The notes beneath the pieces were generated by a model. That model did no database searches, was not told the origin of the DNA, and saw nothing but the letters and a program-made list of their open reading frames with translations. Source: Nocardioides carbamazepini (GTDB lineage: Bacteria > Actinomycetota > Actinomycetes > Propionibacteriales > Nocardioidaceae). Taken from it: DNA of 64,000 bases. How positions within the stretch are numbered: position 1 is the first letter of the stretch; every line of letters starts with the position of its first letter. The translations under genes and the position numbers were made by a program. Positions 1-8,418 of the stretch are shown one piece after another. The stretch spans positions 186,025 through 250,024 of the forward strand of contig NZ_JAHTLF010000024.1 in assembly GCF_024614185.1 (NCBI RefSeq), read 5' to 3'.

Positions 1-1646
1 CCGGCGCTGCCGGCCTCGTCTGGCTCTGCACGGCCGGTGCCGCGTTCGCCGAGTCCCTCGCGACGCCCGACCTGCGCCGGCTCTGGATCGACGGCACCGG
101 CTGGTCGCTGCTCGTCAGCGCAGCCGTGCTGCTGGTCCCCGGCGCCGTCGTCCGGCACCGCGCCCTGCTGCTCGCCGGCGCCAGCGGCGCCGCGATGCTC
201 GTGACCGTCGTCCTCACCCTCCCGTCCGTCGACACCGATGCCCGCACCGTGGGTCTCGTCGCCCTCGGGACGACGGCCGCCTGGGTGCTCGCCCTGGGCG
301 CGCTCCCCCGGGCGGCCCGGATCGTCGCCATCGCTCCCGCCGCCACCGGCAGCCTCGTGCTCGTCGGCCTCGCGCTGCGGACGACCGCCGACGCGCTCGA
401 CCGCTGGTCCCAGGTGGCCGACGTCCTGGACCGGCCGTTCGGCGTACGGCTCACGACGCCCGACCCGGTGACCGAGCCGGCCCTGCTGGTTCCCTCCCTC
501 CTGACGGTTCTCGCCTGCGTCGCCCTCATCGACCGAGACCGCACGCTGCGTACGCTGCCCGCCTGGGGCCGGGTCGCCGGCCTCGTCACGGGCGTCTCCC
601 TCGCCACCACCGTCGCCTCGTACGACGTCCCGCTGGCCGCGCCGCTCGCCGTGCTCGCCGTGGTGGCCCTCGGCGGCGCGGTGCTCGCGCTGCGGACGGC
701 CGGCGTGGAGGCCACGGTGTGGGCCCTCGTGACCGTGACGGTGACGGCGGCGGTCGCGATGGGCGCGCTGCCCAGCGACGGCCTCGTGCTGGTCCACGTC
801 GCACCGCTGGCCGTGGGGCTCGTCGCCGTGGCCGTCCTCGGCCGGCAGCAGGCGACCCGCGTCGTGGCGGGCATCGGCGCCCCGGCGGCGCTCGGCCTGG
901 CCACGGCCGCGGCGGTCATGGTGATCGGCGACGACGCCGCCTGGGTCTCGATCCCGGTCCTGCTCGTCGTGGGCGTGCTCGCCCTCGCCCTGCCCCGCAT
1001 CGACGTCGAGGCGTCCGCGACCGTGGTCGCCCTCCTCGCCCTGCCCGTCTCGCTGTCGACCACCACGGACGTCGGCGGCTACGCGGCACTGTGGCTGACG
1101 GTGGGCGGCTTCCTGCTGTGCGGGACGGCGCTGCTGCACGAGTCGCGCCGCGGCTGCGCGTTCGCGGGCGCCGGACTCCTGCTGCTGGCCAGCTGGGTGC
1201 GGCTGGCCGACCTCGACGTCGCCGAGCCGGAGCCGTACACGCTGCCTCTCTCGGCCGCGCTGCTCGCGTTCGGCCTGTGGCGGCTCCGGCGCTCGGCGGC
1301 GGTCGGCACCGTCGAGGCGCTGCTCCCCGGGCTGCTGCTCGCGACCGTGCCCTCCCTGATCTGGGTGCTCGGCGACCCCGTGTCGCTGCGGGCGCTGGCC
1401 CTCGGCGGTGCCTGCCTGGCGCTGACCGTGGCCGGCGCGGCGATGCGCTGGAGCGCGCCGCTGGTCGTGGGCGCGGGCGTCGGTGCGGCGGTGGTGCTGC
1501 GCGAGCTCGGGCCCTACGCCGGCGAGTTCCCGAAGTGGGTCTGGATCGGGCTGGCCGGGGCGCTGCTGACGGTCGTCGGGATCACCTGGGAGCGACGCCT
1601 GCTCGACGTGCGCAAGGCCGCCGGCCTCCTCGGCCGCCTCCGGTGA
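1..1646 (+). CDS. C-terminal part of a polytopic membrane protein (5' end outside window)
   Basis: The reading frame is open from base 3 to the TGA at 1646, so the true start lies upstream of the window. The visible ~547 residues are almost entirely hydrophobic Ala/Val/Leu segments of about 20 residues separated by short charged loops such as DRDRTLR and ERRLLDVRKA. This indicates well over ten membrane helices with no visible catalytic motif. Composition and layout match the large multi-helix integral membrane proteins of unknown function common in actinobacteria (the SCO7613-type C-terminal region is the closest family I can think of). The end is a basic cytosolic-looking tail, RKAAGLLGRLR. 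The gene is followed after 35 bp by tpx on the same strand. Function is unknown and the family assignment is tentative. Confidence 0.7.
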   Translation, partial: GAAGLVWLCTAGAAFAESLATPDLRRLWIDGTGWSLLVSAAVLLVPGAVVRHRALLLAGASGAAMLVTVVLTLPSVDTDARTVGLVALGTTAAWVLALGALPRAARIVAIAPAATGSLVLVGLALRTTADALDRWSQVADVLDRPFGVRLTTPDPVTEPALLVPSLLTVLACVALIDRDRTLRTLPAWGRVAGLVTGVSLATTVASYDVPLAAPLAVLAVVALGGAVLALRTAGVEATVWALVTVTVTAAVAMGALPSDGLVLVHVAPLAVGLVAVAVLGRQQATRVVAGIGAPAALGLATAAAVMVIGDDAAWVSIPVLLVVGVLALALPRIDVEASATVVALLALPVSLSTTTDVGGYAALWLTVGGFLLCGTALLHESRRGCAFAGAGLLLLASWVRLADLDVAEPEPYTLPLSAALLAFGLWRLRRSAAVGTVEALLPGLLLATVPSLIWVLGDPVSLRALALGGACLALTVAGAAMRWSAPLVVGAGVGAAVVLRELGPYAGEFPKWVWIGLAGALLTVVGITWERRLLDVRKAAGLLGRLR

Positions 1647-1681
1647 CGGACGGCGTACGGTCACCTGCTAGACAAGGGGAC

Positions 1682-2173
1682 ATGGCTACCACTGCACTCG
1701 GGGGGAACCCCGTCCAGACCGTCGGCGACCTCCCCTCCGTCGGCTCCTCCGCCCCGACCTTCGAGCTCACCGGCGCGGACTTCAGCAGCATCACCCTCCC
1801 CGAGGGCCAGCGTGCTGTCCTCAACATCTTCCCGAGCATCGACACCGGTGTCTGCGCGGCCAGCGTGCGGAAGTTCAACGAGCTCGCCGCCGGCCTCGAC
1901 AACACGACGGTCATCAACGTCTCGCAGGACCTGCCGCCGGCCCTGGGCCGCTTCTGCGGCGCCGAGGGCATCGACAACGTCCAGGTCGGCTCCGGCTTCC
2001 GCTCGTCCTTCGGCGACGACTACGGCGTGCGGATGGCCGACGGCAAGCTCGCCGGCCTGTTCGCCCGCTCGGTCGTCGTGGTCGACGCCGACGGCTCCGT
2101 GCTCCACTCCCAGCTGGTCCCCGAGATCGCGACCGAGCCGGACTACGACGCCGCCGTCGCGGCGCTGTCCTGA
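1682..2173 (+). CDS. tpx: Thiol peroxidase (Tpx, atypical 2-Cys peroxiredoxin)
   Basis: This 163-residue protein has the usual length of bacterial Tpx. It would reduce H2O2 and alkyl hydroperoxides in the cytosol using thioredoxin. The peroxidatic cysteine is C58 in PSIDTGVCAAS, with the conserved TxxC arrangement (T55). The resolving cysteine is C92 in GRFCGAEG, the position characteristic of Tpx rather than of AhpC or BCP. The N-terminal GNPVQTVGDLPSVGSSAP segment is also typical. The ATG at 1682 is preceded by AAGGGGA at a good distance. It is followed by a convergent alkyltransferase-like gene 15 bp away. No regulatory site is obvious. Assignment is secure. Confidence 0.95.
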   Translation: MATTALGGNPVQTVGDLPSVGSSAPTFELTGADFSSITLPEGQRAVLNIFPSIDTGVCAASVRKFNELAAGLDNTTVINVSQDLPPALGRFCGAEGIDNVQVGSGFRSSFGDDYGVRMADGKLAGLFARSVVVVDADGSVLHSQLVPEIATEPDYDAAVAALS

Positions 2174-2188
2174 GCTGAGACTCCCGGG

Positions 2189-2491
2189 CTAGTCCCCCGT
2201 CGCCGGGTCCCAGAAGGCCCGGCGCATGTCGAGGGCCCCGCTGCTGTCGCGCAGCGGGGTGCCCTCGGCGAGGTACGCCGTGCGGGCCCGGTCGTCGTGG
2301 CTCGGCGGGAGCGTTCCGTCGGCACGCACCACCCGCCACCACGGCACCGGGCCGCCGTACCTCGCCATCACGGACCCCACCTGACGGGGTCCCCCTCCGA
2401 CGACGGCCGCCACCGCGCCGTACGTCGTGACGCGCCCCGGCGGCACCTGCTCGACCAGGTCGAGCACCCGCTCGACGTACCCCTCGTCCAC
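2189..2491 (-). CDS. Alkyltransferase-like protein (ATL; MGMT DNA-binding domain without the acceptor Cys)
   Basis: This 100-residue protein is only the DNA-binding domain of O6-methylguanine-DNA methyltransferase. VPPGRVTTYGAVA and RQVGSVMARYGGPVPWWRVVRADG match the helix-turn-helix and active-site strand. In active MGMT the acceptor motif is PCHR; here it reads PWWR (W51, W52), so no alkyl transfer is possible. ATL proteins typically have PWHR and bind O6-alkylguanine to recruit nucleotide excision repair. The role here as a damage-flagging protein is inferred from that family. The second His-to-Trp change is a further deviation. The gene is convergent with tpx, and a strong hairpin separates its 5' end from moeZ upstream. 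Confidence 0.88.
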   Translation of the reverse strand: MDEGYVERVLDLVEQVPPGRVTTYGAVAAVVGGGPRQVGSVMARYGGPVPWWRVVRADGTLPPSHDDRARTAYLAEGTPLRDSSGALDMRRAFWDPATGD

Positions 2492-2521
2492 GAGACGATC
2501 ATGCCGGGCGCCTCGGACAAG

Positions 2522-2555
2522 CCGAGAGCCCCGTCCGGCTGGACGGGGCTCTCGG
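2522..2555 (-). terminator. Strong hairpin after moeZ
   Basis: A perfect 15-bp inverted repeat (2522-2536 against 2541-2555) encloses a 4-nt loop, GGCT. There is no U-run. It lies between the stop codon of moeZ (2686) and the start of the alkyltransferase-like gene (2491), both on the minus strand. The simplest reading is a terminator for moeZ transcription, though it could also act in the leader of the downstream gene. Confidence 0.65.
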
Positions 2556-2665
2556 GTGCTCCCTCGGTGCGACCCGACCGACGTGGCCGGGCGCCCTCCG
2601 ATTGGTGCGACGCGGCTGTGCGGCCGCGTGCCTGGACCAACGACGACGCCGCGTCGCGGTTACGA

Positions 2666-2689
2666 ACGCGCTCGCGCCATCAAACTCAG
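2666..2689 (-). repeat. 24-bp dispersed repeat overlapping the moeZ stop codon
   Basis: Positions 2666-2689 are identical over 24 nt to 6474-6497, and 6511-6530 holds a shorter, near-identical copy. Read on the minus strand the repeat begins TGAGTTTGATGGCGCGAGCG. Its first three bases here are the TGA stop of moeZ. The 6511-6530 copy likewise covers the stop of the LigD polymerase gene, so the motif sits at gene 3' ends. Confidence 0.7.
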
Positions 2690-3894
2690 TAGCTGGGCTG
2701 GCTCGGGTCGATCTGGTTGACCCAGGCCACCACGCCGCCACCCACGTGGACCGCGTCGTCGTACCCGGCGCCCTTGACGATCGCCAGGCACTCGGCCGAG
2801 CGGACACCGCTCTTGCAGTGCAGGACGACCTGCTTGCCCGAGTCGACCGGCGGCAGCTGGCCGAGGGCGGTGCCGTTGAGGAAGTCGCCCTTCGGGATGA
2901 GCACCGCGCCCGGGATGTGGTTGATCTCGGCCTCGGCGGGCTCGCGCACGTCGACCAGGACGAAGTCACGGCTGCCCTCCTCGCGCTCCTTGATCATCGA
3001 CGCGAGCTGGGTGACCGAGATGGTGGCGTCGACCGCGGCGTCGGCGGCCTCCTCGGAGATCGCGCCGCAGAACGCGTCGTAGTCGATGAGGCCGGTGACG
3101 GTGGGGTTCTCGCCGCACAGCGCGCAGTTGGGGTCCTTGCGCACCTTCAGCTTGCGCCACTCCAGCTCGAGGGCGTCGTAGATGACGAGCTTGCCGATGG
3201 CCGGCTCGCCGGCACCGATGAGCAGCTTGATGGCCTCGTTGACCTGGATCGAGCCGATGCTCGCGCACAGGACACCGAGCACGCCGCCCTCGGCGCACGA
3301 GGGCACCATGCCCGGCGGCGGGGGCTCCGGGTAGAGGCAGCGATAGCAGGGGGCGTCGTCGGCCATGGTGGGCGCGAACACCGAGGCCTGGCCGTCGAAG
3401 CGGTAGATCGAGCCCCAGACGTAGGGGATCCCGAGGAAGTACGCCGCGTCGTTGACCATGTAGCGCGTGGCGAAGTTGTCGGTGCCGTCGACGATGAGGT
3501 CGTAGCCCTGGAAGACGTCCATGACGTTGTCGTTGTCGAGGCGCGTCTCGTGGAGGACCACGTTGACCAGCGGGTTGATCTCGAGGATCGACTCCTTGGC
3601 CGAGAGGCCCTTCGACTTGCCGAGGTCGGACATGCCGTGGATGACCTGGCGCTGCAGGTTGGACTCGTCGACCTCGTCGAACTCGGCGATGCCGAGGGTG
3701 CCGACACCCGCGGCGGCGAGGTACAGCAGCGCCGGGCTGCCGAGACCGCCGGCGCCGATGACCAGCACCTTGGCGTTCTTGAGGCGCTTCTGACCGTCCA
3801 TCGCGACGTCGGGGATGATCAGGTGGCGACTGTAGCGGCGGACCTCGTCGATGGTCAGCTCGGTGGCCGGCTCGACCAGCGCGGGAAAGCTCAC
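2686..3894 (-). CDS. moeZ: MoeZ/MoeB-type adenylyltransferase-sulfurtransferase
   Basis: This 402-residue cytosolic enzyme has an N-terminal ThiF/E1-like domain and a C-terminal rhodanese domain. The ATP-binding loop is GAGGLGSPALL, followed by the DNLQRQ-type E1 core (here ESNLQRQVIHG). Zinc cysteines are in CYRC and CALC. The rhodanese domain starts near residue 300 and has its active cysteine at about C360 in HCKSGVRS. Such proteins adenylate the C-terminal glycine of sulfur-carrier proteins (MoaD, CysO type) and transfer sulfur for molybdopterin, cysteine or thiamine synthesis. I chose the GTG at 3894 because GAGGAG lies 8 nt upstream and the family begins around this point; an in-frame extension to 4014 has no support. 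A TetR gene diverges upstream. Confidence 0.92.
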   Translation of the reverse strand: MSFPALVEPATELTIDEVRRYSRHLIIPDVAMDGQKRLKNAKVLVIGAGGLGSPALLYLAAAGVGTLGIAEFDEVDESNLQRQVIHGMSDLGKSKGLSAKESILEINPLVNVVLHETRLDNDNVMDVFQGYDLIVDGTDNFATRYMVNDAAYFLGIPYVWGSIYRFDGQASVFAPTMADDAPCYRCLYPEPPPPGMVPSCAEGGVLGVLCASIGSIQVNEAIKLLIGAGEPAIGKLVIYDALELEWRKLKVRKDPNCALCGENPTVTGLIDYDAFCGAISEEAADAAVDATISVTQLASMIKEREEGSRDFVLVDVREPAEAEINHIPGAVLIPKGDFLNGTALGQLPPVDSGKQVVLHCKSGVRSAECLAIVKGAGYDDAVHVGGGVVAWVNQIDPSQPSY

Positions 3895-4059
3895 GGCGTA
3901 CTCCTCGGGGTACTGCAGATGGGATGGGGGCTGTCCAGGGCCAACGCGGTGCCGGCCCCGACTGTTCCCTCGGCCCTTCCATGGTCCCTGCCGGCGCCAA
4001 GGGCCCGGCGCCACGTCCCGGCATCCGGACCCCGGCTACCAACGAGTAGGCTCCATGCT

Positions 4060-4719
4060 GTGGTGACCGAGCAGTTCAACCTCGACGAGCCCCGACCGCG
4101 CGGCGTACGACTCCCGCGGCGCGAGCGGCGCGCACAGCTGCTCGCCGCGGCGCTGGAGGTCTTCGTCGCGCAGGGCTACCACGCCGCGGCGATGGACGAC
4201 ATCGCCGAACGGGCCGGGGTGTCCAAGCCCGTGCTCTACCAGCACTTCCCGGGCAAGCTCGAGCTCTACCTCGCCATCCTCGACGTCGCCTGCGACTCGA
4301 TCATCGCCAACTGCCGCCGCGCCCTGGAGTCCACCCAGGACAACAAGCAGCGGGTGGCGGCCGCGATCGACGCGTTCTACGCGTACGTCGGCCACGACAC
4401 CGGCGCGTTCCGGCTGGTCTTCGAGTCCGACCTCACCAACGAGCCCGCGGTCCGCGGCCACGTCGACCGGGTCACGACCGAGTGCGCCGCGATGATCGCC
4501 GCCGTGATCGAGGACGACACCGCGCTCCCGGCCGCCGCGTCGCAGCTGCTCGCGGTCTCGCTGGTGGGAATGGCCCAGGTCAGCGCCCGGTTCTGGCTCA
4601 CCGAGACCGACGGCGCCATGGCGGGCCTGACCCGCGACGACGCCACCGCCCTGGTGGCGGGCCTGGCCTGGCGCGGCATCCGGGGGTATCCGCTCACGGA
4701 GGACCACACCGAGGTCTGA
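4060..4719 (+). CDS. TetR/AcrR family transcriptional regulator
   Basis: This 219-residue one-component regulator has an N-terminal TetR helix-turn-helix, RREQLLAAA-like start (RRAQLLAAALEVFVAQGYHA) and the recognition segment GVSKPVLYQHFPGK. The C-terminal ligand-binding half is helical with no identifiable ligand. A -10-like TAGGCT at 4047-4052 lies 7 nt before the GTG at 4060, suggesting a leaderless or near-leaderless transcript; the next codon (4063) is also GTG, so the start is uncertain by one codon. It diverges from moeZ and is followed by the DUF3107 gene. Targets are unknown; it may control itself or neighbours. Confidence 0.88.
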   Translation: MVTEQFNLDEPRPRGVRLPRRERRAQLLAAALEVFVAQGYHAAAMDDIAERAGVSKPVLYQHFPGKLELYLAILDVACDSIIANCRRALESTQDNKQRVAAAIDAFYAYVGHDTGAFRLVFESDLTNEPAVRGHVDRVTTECAAMIAAVIEDDTALPAAASQLLAVSLVGMAQVSARFWLTETDGAMAGLTRDDATALVAGLAWRGIRGYPLTEDHTEV

Positions 4720-4768
4720 GGCGGGCCTGACTAGGCTTGCGCCATCCCCACGAACGAGGAGTGTGACC

Positions 4769-4999
4769 ATGACCGTCGAGGTCAAGATCGGTGTGCAGAA
4801 CACCGCCCGGGAGCTCGTGATCGAGACCGACGAGTCCCACGAGTCCGTCGCGAAGCAGGTGGCCGACGCGATCGCGACCGCCGACGGTGTGGTCACCCTG
4901 ACCGACACCAAGGGCAAGGTGACCATCGTGCCGACCGCCAAGCTGGCCTACGTCGAGATCGGGCGCAGCACCAGCGGCCAGGTGGGCTTCCTGCGCTGA
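4769..4999 (+). CDS. DUF3107 family protein
   Basis: This 76-residue protein (MTVEVKIGVQNTARELVIET...) matches the small actinobacterial DUF3107 family in length and pattern: a beta-rich start, the ELVIETDES segment and the final YVEIG-x3-S-x-GQVGF. Members are conserved in actinobacteria and have no established function. The ATG at 4769 follows GAGGAG; an in-frame GTG at 4763 lies too close to it. A TAGGCT box at 4732-4737 is a plausible -10 for its own promoter. It precedes the PP2C gene by about 65 bp. Confidence 0.85.
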   Translation: MTVEVKIGVQNTARELVIETDESHESVAKQVADAIATADGVVTLTDTKGKVTIVPTAKLAYVEIGRSTSGQVGFLR

Positions 5000-5064
5000 G
5001 GCTCCCCGGGAACTCCGGCGCCCCTCCCGGGCGTTGAACAAGCACGATCCGGGAGGTGAGTGCC

Positions 5065-5874
5065 GTGCTCCAGTTCCGCTTCGCTGCGCACAGCGAGACC
5101 GGCCGGGTGCGCACGAACAACGAGGACGCCGGGTTCGCCGGGCCCTATCTGCTGTGCGTCGCCGACGGGGTCGGCGGCGCCGAGGCCGGTGAGGTCGCCT
5201 CCGCCACGACGACGTACGTCGTCAGCGCCCGAGCTCTCGCGCACCCCGGTCACGAGCCGGCCCGTCTGCTCGGCGCGGCCGCGCGCGAGGCGCACGCCCA
5301 GCTCGCCGCCGGGATCGCGGCCGACCCGCGCCGCACCGGGATGGCGACGACGCTGACCGCCGTCCTGACCGACGGGATCCACACCGCGCTCGCCCATGTC
5401 GGCGACTCGCGCGCCTACCTGCTGCGCGACGGCGAGCTCAGCCAGCTCTCCCACGACCAGACGCTGGTCCAGGCGATGGTCGACGGCGGCCGGCTCACGC
5501 CCGCGGAGGCGGCGGCCTCGCCGTACCGCAACGTCGTGCTGCAGGCGGTCGACGGCGAGCACGTCCCCGACCCCGACGTGATCCTGCTGGACCTGCGCCC
5601 CGGCGACCGGCTGCTGCTGTGCAGCGACGGGATCAGCGACGTGCTCTCCCCCGCCGCGATCGGCCGCACCCTCGGCCTCCCCGGCCCGAGCTCGGCGGTC
5701 GACCGGCTGGTGCTGGACGCCCTCGACGGCGGGAGCCGCGACAACGTGACCGCGATCGTCGCGGACGTCGTCGACGCGCCCGCGATCGCGGCCAACGGGC
5801 TGGTCCTCGGGGCGGGGTTCGACCTGGCCAACGTGGTCGACCCGGCCGCCGTTCGTCCGTTGCGCTCGGCCTGA
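5065..5874 (+). CDS. PP2C-family protein serine/threonine phosphatase
   Basis: This 269-residue metal-dependent phosphatase carries the PP2C motifs in order: RTNNEDAG near residue 20, VADGVGGAEAG, HVGDSRAYLL, LLCSDGISD and SRDNVTAIVADV at the end. The acidic residues for Mn/Mg binding (the NED, DG, SDG and DN aspartates) are all present, so it should be active. The length fits a catalytic domain alone without sensor or membrane segment. The GTG at 5065 is preferred because GGGAGG lies 8 nt upstream; the in-frame GTG at 5056 overlaps that ribosome site. No partner kinase is adjacent. Confidence 0.92.
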   Translation: MLQFRFAAHSETGRVRTNNEDAGFAGPYLLCVADGVGGAEAGEVASATTTYVVSARALAHPGHEPARLLGAAAREAHAQLAAGIAADPRRTGMATTLTAVLTDGIHTALAHVGDSRAYLLRDGELSQLSHDQTLVQAMVDGGRLTPAEAAASPYRNVVLQAVDGEHVPDPDVILLDLRPGDRLLLCSDGISDVLSPAAIGRTLGLPGPSSAVDRLVLDALDGGSRDNVTAIVADVVDAPAIAANGLVLGAGFDLANVVDPAAVRPLRSA

Positions 5875-5900
5875 CCCCGATCCGGTCCTACACTGGACGG

Positions 5901-6272
5901 GTGAGCGCGAAGCGGTCGTACGAGTACGCGCGCCTGTGGGTGCCGTTGTACGACGCCGCCGCGCTCGCCGTGACCCGGCCGGTCTACCTGATCGAGGCCG
6001 CCGACGGGTTCGAAGGCGTCGCCGCCGAGAAGAACACCACCCTGATGGGACTGTTCAACGAGCTCGGCCGGGCCGGCTGGCGCATCGACGCGACGGCGCA
6101 GCGGGTGGACCACCCGCTGCCGGAGTTCCAGATGCTCATCGACGCCACGCTCGACGAGGCCGACCACGCCGTCTCCCCCGACCAGGTGGCACACGCGGTC
6201 GGCTCGGGCGGTGACCCGGCGGGCGCGGTGACGCAGTTCGACGTCTACGCCATGCGCCGGCGCGTGGACTGA
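5901..6272 (+). CDS. Hypothetical protein, 123 residues, leaderless start
   Basis: I do not recognise this protein. It begins SAKRSYEYARLWVPLYD, contains a GLFNELGRAGWRIDA segment that resembles the end of small DUF4177-like beta-alpha proteins, and ends in MRRRVD. There is no signal peptide or membrane helix. The GTG at 5901 is exactly 6 nt after a -10-like TACACT (5889-5894), which supports a leaderless mRNA and fixes the start. It lies 26 bp after the PP2C gene and is followed by a repeat-rich intergenic region. Confidence 0.7.
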   Translation: MSAKRSYEYARLWVPLYDAAALAVTRPVYLIEAADGFEGVAAEKNTTLMGLFNELGRAGWRIDATAQRVDHPLPEFQMLIDATLDEADHAVSPDQVAHAVGSGGDPAGAVTQFDVYAMRRRVD

Positions 6273-6522
6273 CGATCGGGGCCACGCTCGCGCCCTCCAA
6301 CACCCGGCGGCTACGACACGAACGCCGGGCGCGGAGGCGTAGGAAGCGACGAAGGAGCGACCGGAGCCGACGAAGGACGGCGCTTCGCGTCGTGCCGCAG
6401 TCGTGCCGCCAGGCCGAGGTTGGGCCTACGAAGGCCAACCGCGGGCGCGGCAGCGCGGCGCGACGAAGGAGCGACGCGCTCGCGCCATCAAACTCAGCAC
6501 GACCTGCGACACGCTCGCGCCA
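6273..6522. repeat. Repeat-rich intergenic region with hairpin
   Basis: This 250-bp gap between convergent genes has no credible ORF. It contains a second copy of the 24-bp repeat (6474-6497), a near-copy at 6511-6530 running into the LigD polymerase stop, and two copies of a GCGACGAAGGAGCGA motif (about 6347-6361 and 6461-6475). A hairpin at 6418-6440 (GGTTGG and CCAACC arms, ACGA loop) could terminate either flanking transcript. It looks like a mosaic of short dispersed repeats. Confidence 0.6.
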
Positions 6523-7443
6523 TCAGACTCCGAACAGGTCGCCGTACTCCTCGACGCGCCCCAGCACCTGTGCAGGCGTGAACTGGTCGAGGCCGAGCGG
6601 GTCCTCGGCACCCTCGGCGACCTCGTCCCAGCCGATCGGCGTGGCGACCTGGGGACGCGGCGTACCCCGCAGGGAGTACGGCGCCACAGTGGTCTTCGAG
6701 CCGGCGTTCTGCGACCAGTCGAGGAAGACCTTCCCGCGCCGCCGGGCCTTGGTCATGGTGGCGGTGACCAGCTGAGGGTGAGCAGCCTGGAGCTCCTCGG
6801 CGATCTCCTTCGCGAGCTCGCTGGTCTCGGCCGAGGGCAGCGGCTCAGACAGGGGTGCGTAGAGGTGGAGGCCCTTGCTGCCGCTCGTGACCGCCACCGC
6901 GTCGAGGTCGCGCGCGGCGAGCGCCTCCTGCACGTGCAGCGCGACCTGGCAGCACTCGTGCAACCCGGCGGGCTCCCCCGGGTCGAGGTCGATGACCAGC
7001 CGGTCCGCGCCGACCGGCTCGTCGTCCGCGTCGACGGTCCACTGGTGGACGTGGAGCTCGAGGGCGGCGAGGTTGACCGCCCAGACCAGCGTCGGGAGGT
7101 CCTCGATGATCGGGAAGACCAGCGTGTCGCCATGCCGGCTCGGCCCGCGGCTGCCCGTCGTGGGCACCTCGGCGGTGCGCACCCAGCTCGGCGTGCCCCG
7201 CGGCGCGTTCTTCTCGAAGAAGCTCAGGTCGCCGACGCCGTGCGGCCAGCGGATCCGGGTCACGGGACGCCCCACGAGGTGCGGCAGGAGCGCCGGGGCG
7301 ACCCGGACGTAGTAGTCGAGCACCTCGCCCTTCGTGGTACCGGTGCTCGGGTAGAGCACCTTCTCGAGGTTGGTGAGACGCAGGGTGCGGCCCTCCACGT
7401 CGACGTGGACCTCGGTCTGCGGGTGGTCCCCCTGCTTCGCCAT
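6523..7443 (-). CDS. ligD: NHEJ polymerase/primase LigD (PolDom)
   Basis: This 306-residue protein is a stand-alone LigD polymerase domain of the archaeo-eukaryotic primase type. It fills in and extends DNA ends during Ku-dependent non-homologous end joining. Visible hallmarks are LTNLEKVLYP near the start, the metal-binding DLDP in VIDLDPGEPAG, and the catalytic SGSKGLHLY motif. It follows the ligase gene on the same strand with stop and start sharing TGATG, so the two are translationally coupled. Ku is divergently encoded beyond the ligase. No nuclease (PE) domain is present here. The 3' end runs into a dispersed repeat that contains the stop codon. Confidence 0.93.
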   Translation of the reverse strand: MAKQGDHPQTEVHVDVEGRTLRLTNLEKVLYPSTGTTKGEVLDYYVRVAPALLPHLVGRPVTRIRWPHGVGDLSFFEKNAPRGTPSWVRTAEVPTTGSRGPSRHGDTLVFPIIEDLPTLVWAVNLAALELHVHQWTVDADDEPVGADRLVIDLDPGEPAGLHECCQVALHVQEALAARDLDAVAVTSGSKGLHLYAPLSEPLPSAETSELAKEIAEELQAAHPQLVTATMTKARRRGKVFLDWSQNAGSKTTVAPYSLRGTPRPQVATPIGWDEVAEGAEDPLGLDQFTPAQVLGRVEEYGDLFGV

Positions 7444-8381
7444 CAGAGATCCTCCGGGGTGAGGTCCGTGCGCACGCCGCGGTACGACGGCTGCCGCAGC
7501 CGCTCGTAGCCGACCCCGTGGGTGTCCACGTCGACCACCACGACCGGCTCCACCCAGATCGTGCCCTCCGCGTCGACGCGGGGCAGCTCGTCGCCGAACG
7601 GGCTGGTCGCGCGGGTCAGCGACACGAGCAGCTCGGCCAGGACCCGGGACTGCTTCGGCCCGATCCCGCTGCCGACCCGGCCACGGAAGGCCAGCCCGTC
7701 GGCCGTCGGCTCCCCCACCAGCAGCGCGGCCAGCCGGTCGCTCGTGCCGACCTGGGGCCGCCAGCCACCCACCACGAACGAGCCGCGGTAGCGGTGCGGG
7801 AGCTTCAGCCAGTGCTGGCTGCGCTCACCGGGTCGGTAGACCGAGTCGCGCCGCTTGCTGACGATCCCCTCCAGCCCCTGCGCCCGGGTCGCCTCGTGGA
7901 GCATCTCGCCGTCGTCGTACTCGACCGGGACCTGCCAGCCCGACCTGGTCAGGTCGAGATCGGCGAGCCGGCGGCGGCGCTCGTGCAGCGGCAGCCCGCA
8001 CAGGTCGTCCCCGTCGAGGTGGAGCAGGTCGAAGACCATGTAGGTCGCCGGGACGCGCGCGGCCAGGCGAGCCACCGCCGTGGGGTTGCGGACGTGCATC
8101 CGCTCGGCAAGGACCCGGAAGTCGGGCACGCCACGCTGGTTGAGCGCGATGATCTCGCCGTCGACCACCACGTCCTCGATCCTCGCGGGCGGCGTGACCA
8201 GCTCGGGCCAGGCCGCACCGATCCGGTTGCCGTTGCGGCTGGTCAGGGTCACCGCACCCGACGCCACCGAGCCGATCGCGCGGACGCCGTCCCACTTGAC
8301 CTCGTGACACCACTCCTCACCGCGCGGCACGTGGGTGCCGGGCGTGGCGAGCATCGGCCGGAGTGGTCGGGGGTCGGGCAC
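7443..8381 (-). CDS. ligD: ATP-dependent DNA ligase, LigD ligase domain
   Basis: This ~312-residue protein has the nucleotidyltransferase lysine at K29 in EVKWDGVRA, the glutamate-bearing VVDGEIIAL, and the EGIVSKRR...YRPGERSQHWLKL block, followed by an OB-fold domain. It seals breaks in Ku-dependent end joining. The GTG start at 8381 is chosen because PRPLRPMLATPG is the usual ligase N-terminus; longer in-frame starts would run into ku. The ribosome site is weak. It is coupled to the polymerase gene downstream, so polymerase and ligase act as two polypeptides rather than one fused LigD as in mycobacteria. Confidence 0.92.
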   Translation of the reverse strand: MPDPRPLRPMLATPGTHVPRGEEWCHEVKWDGVRAIGSVASGAVTLTSRNGNRIGAAWPELVTPPARIEDVVVDGEIIALNQRGVPDFRVLAERMHVRNPTAVARLAARVPATYMVFDLLHLDGDDLCGLPLHERRRRLADLDLTRSGWQVPVEYDDGEMLHEATRAQGLEGIVSKRRDSVYRPGERSQHWLKLPHRYRGSFVVGGWRPQVGTSDRLAALLVGEPTADGLAFRGRVGSGIGPKQSRVLAELLVSLTRATSPFGDELPRVDAEGTIWVEPVVVVDVDTHGVGYERLRQPSYRGVRTDLTPEDL

Positions 8382-8418
8382 CAGCCCATCATGCCGGGCA
8401 AGGGGGGCTGCCAGCGCG

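Noticed and set aside
3895..4014. 40-residue N-terminal extension of MoeZ
   Set aside because: No ribosome site, atypical composition, and the GTG at 3894 has GAGGAG at the right distance and the family N-terminus.
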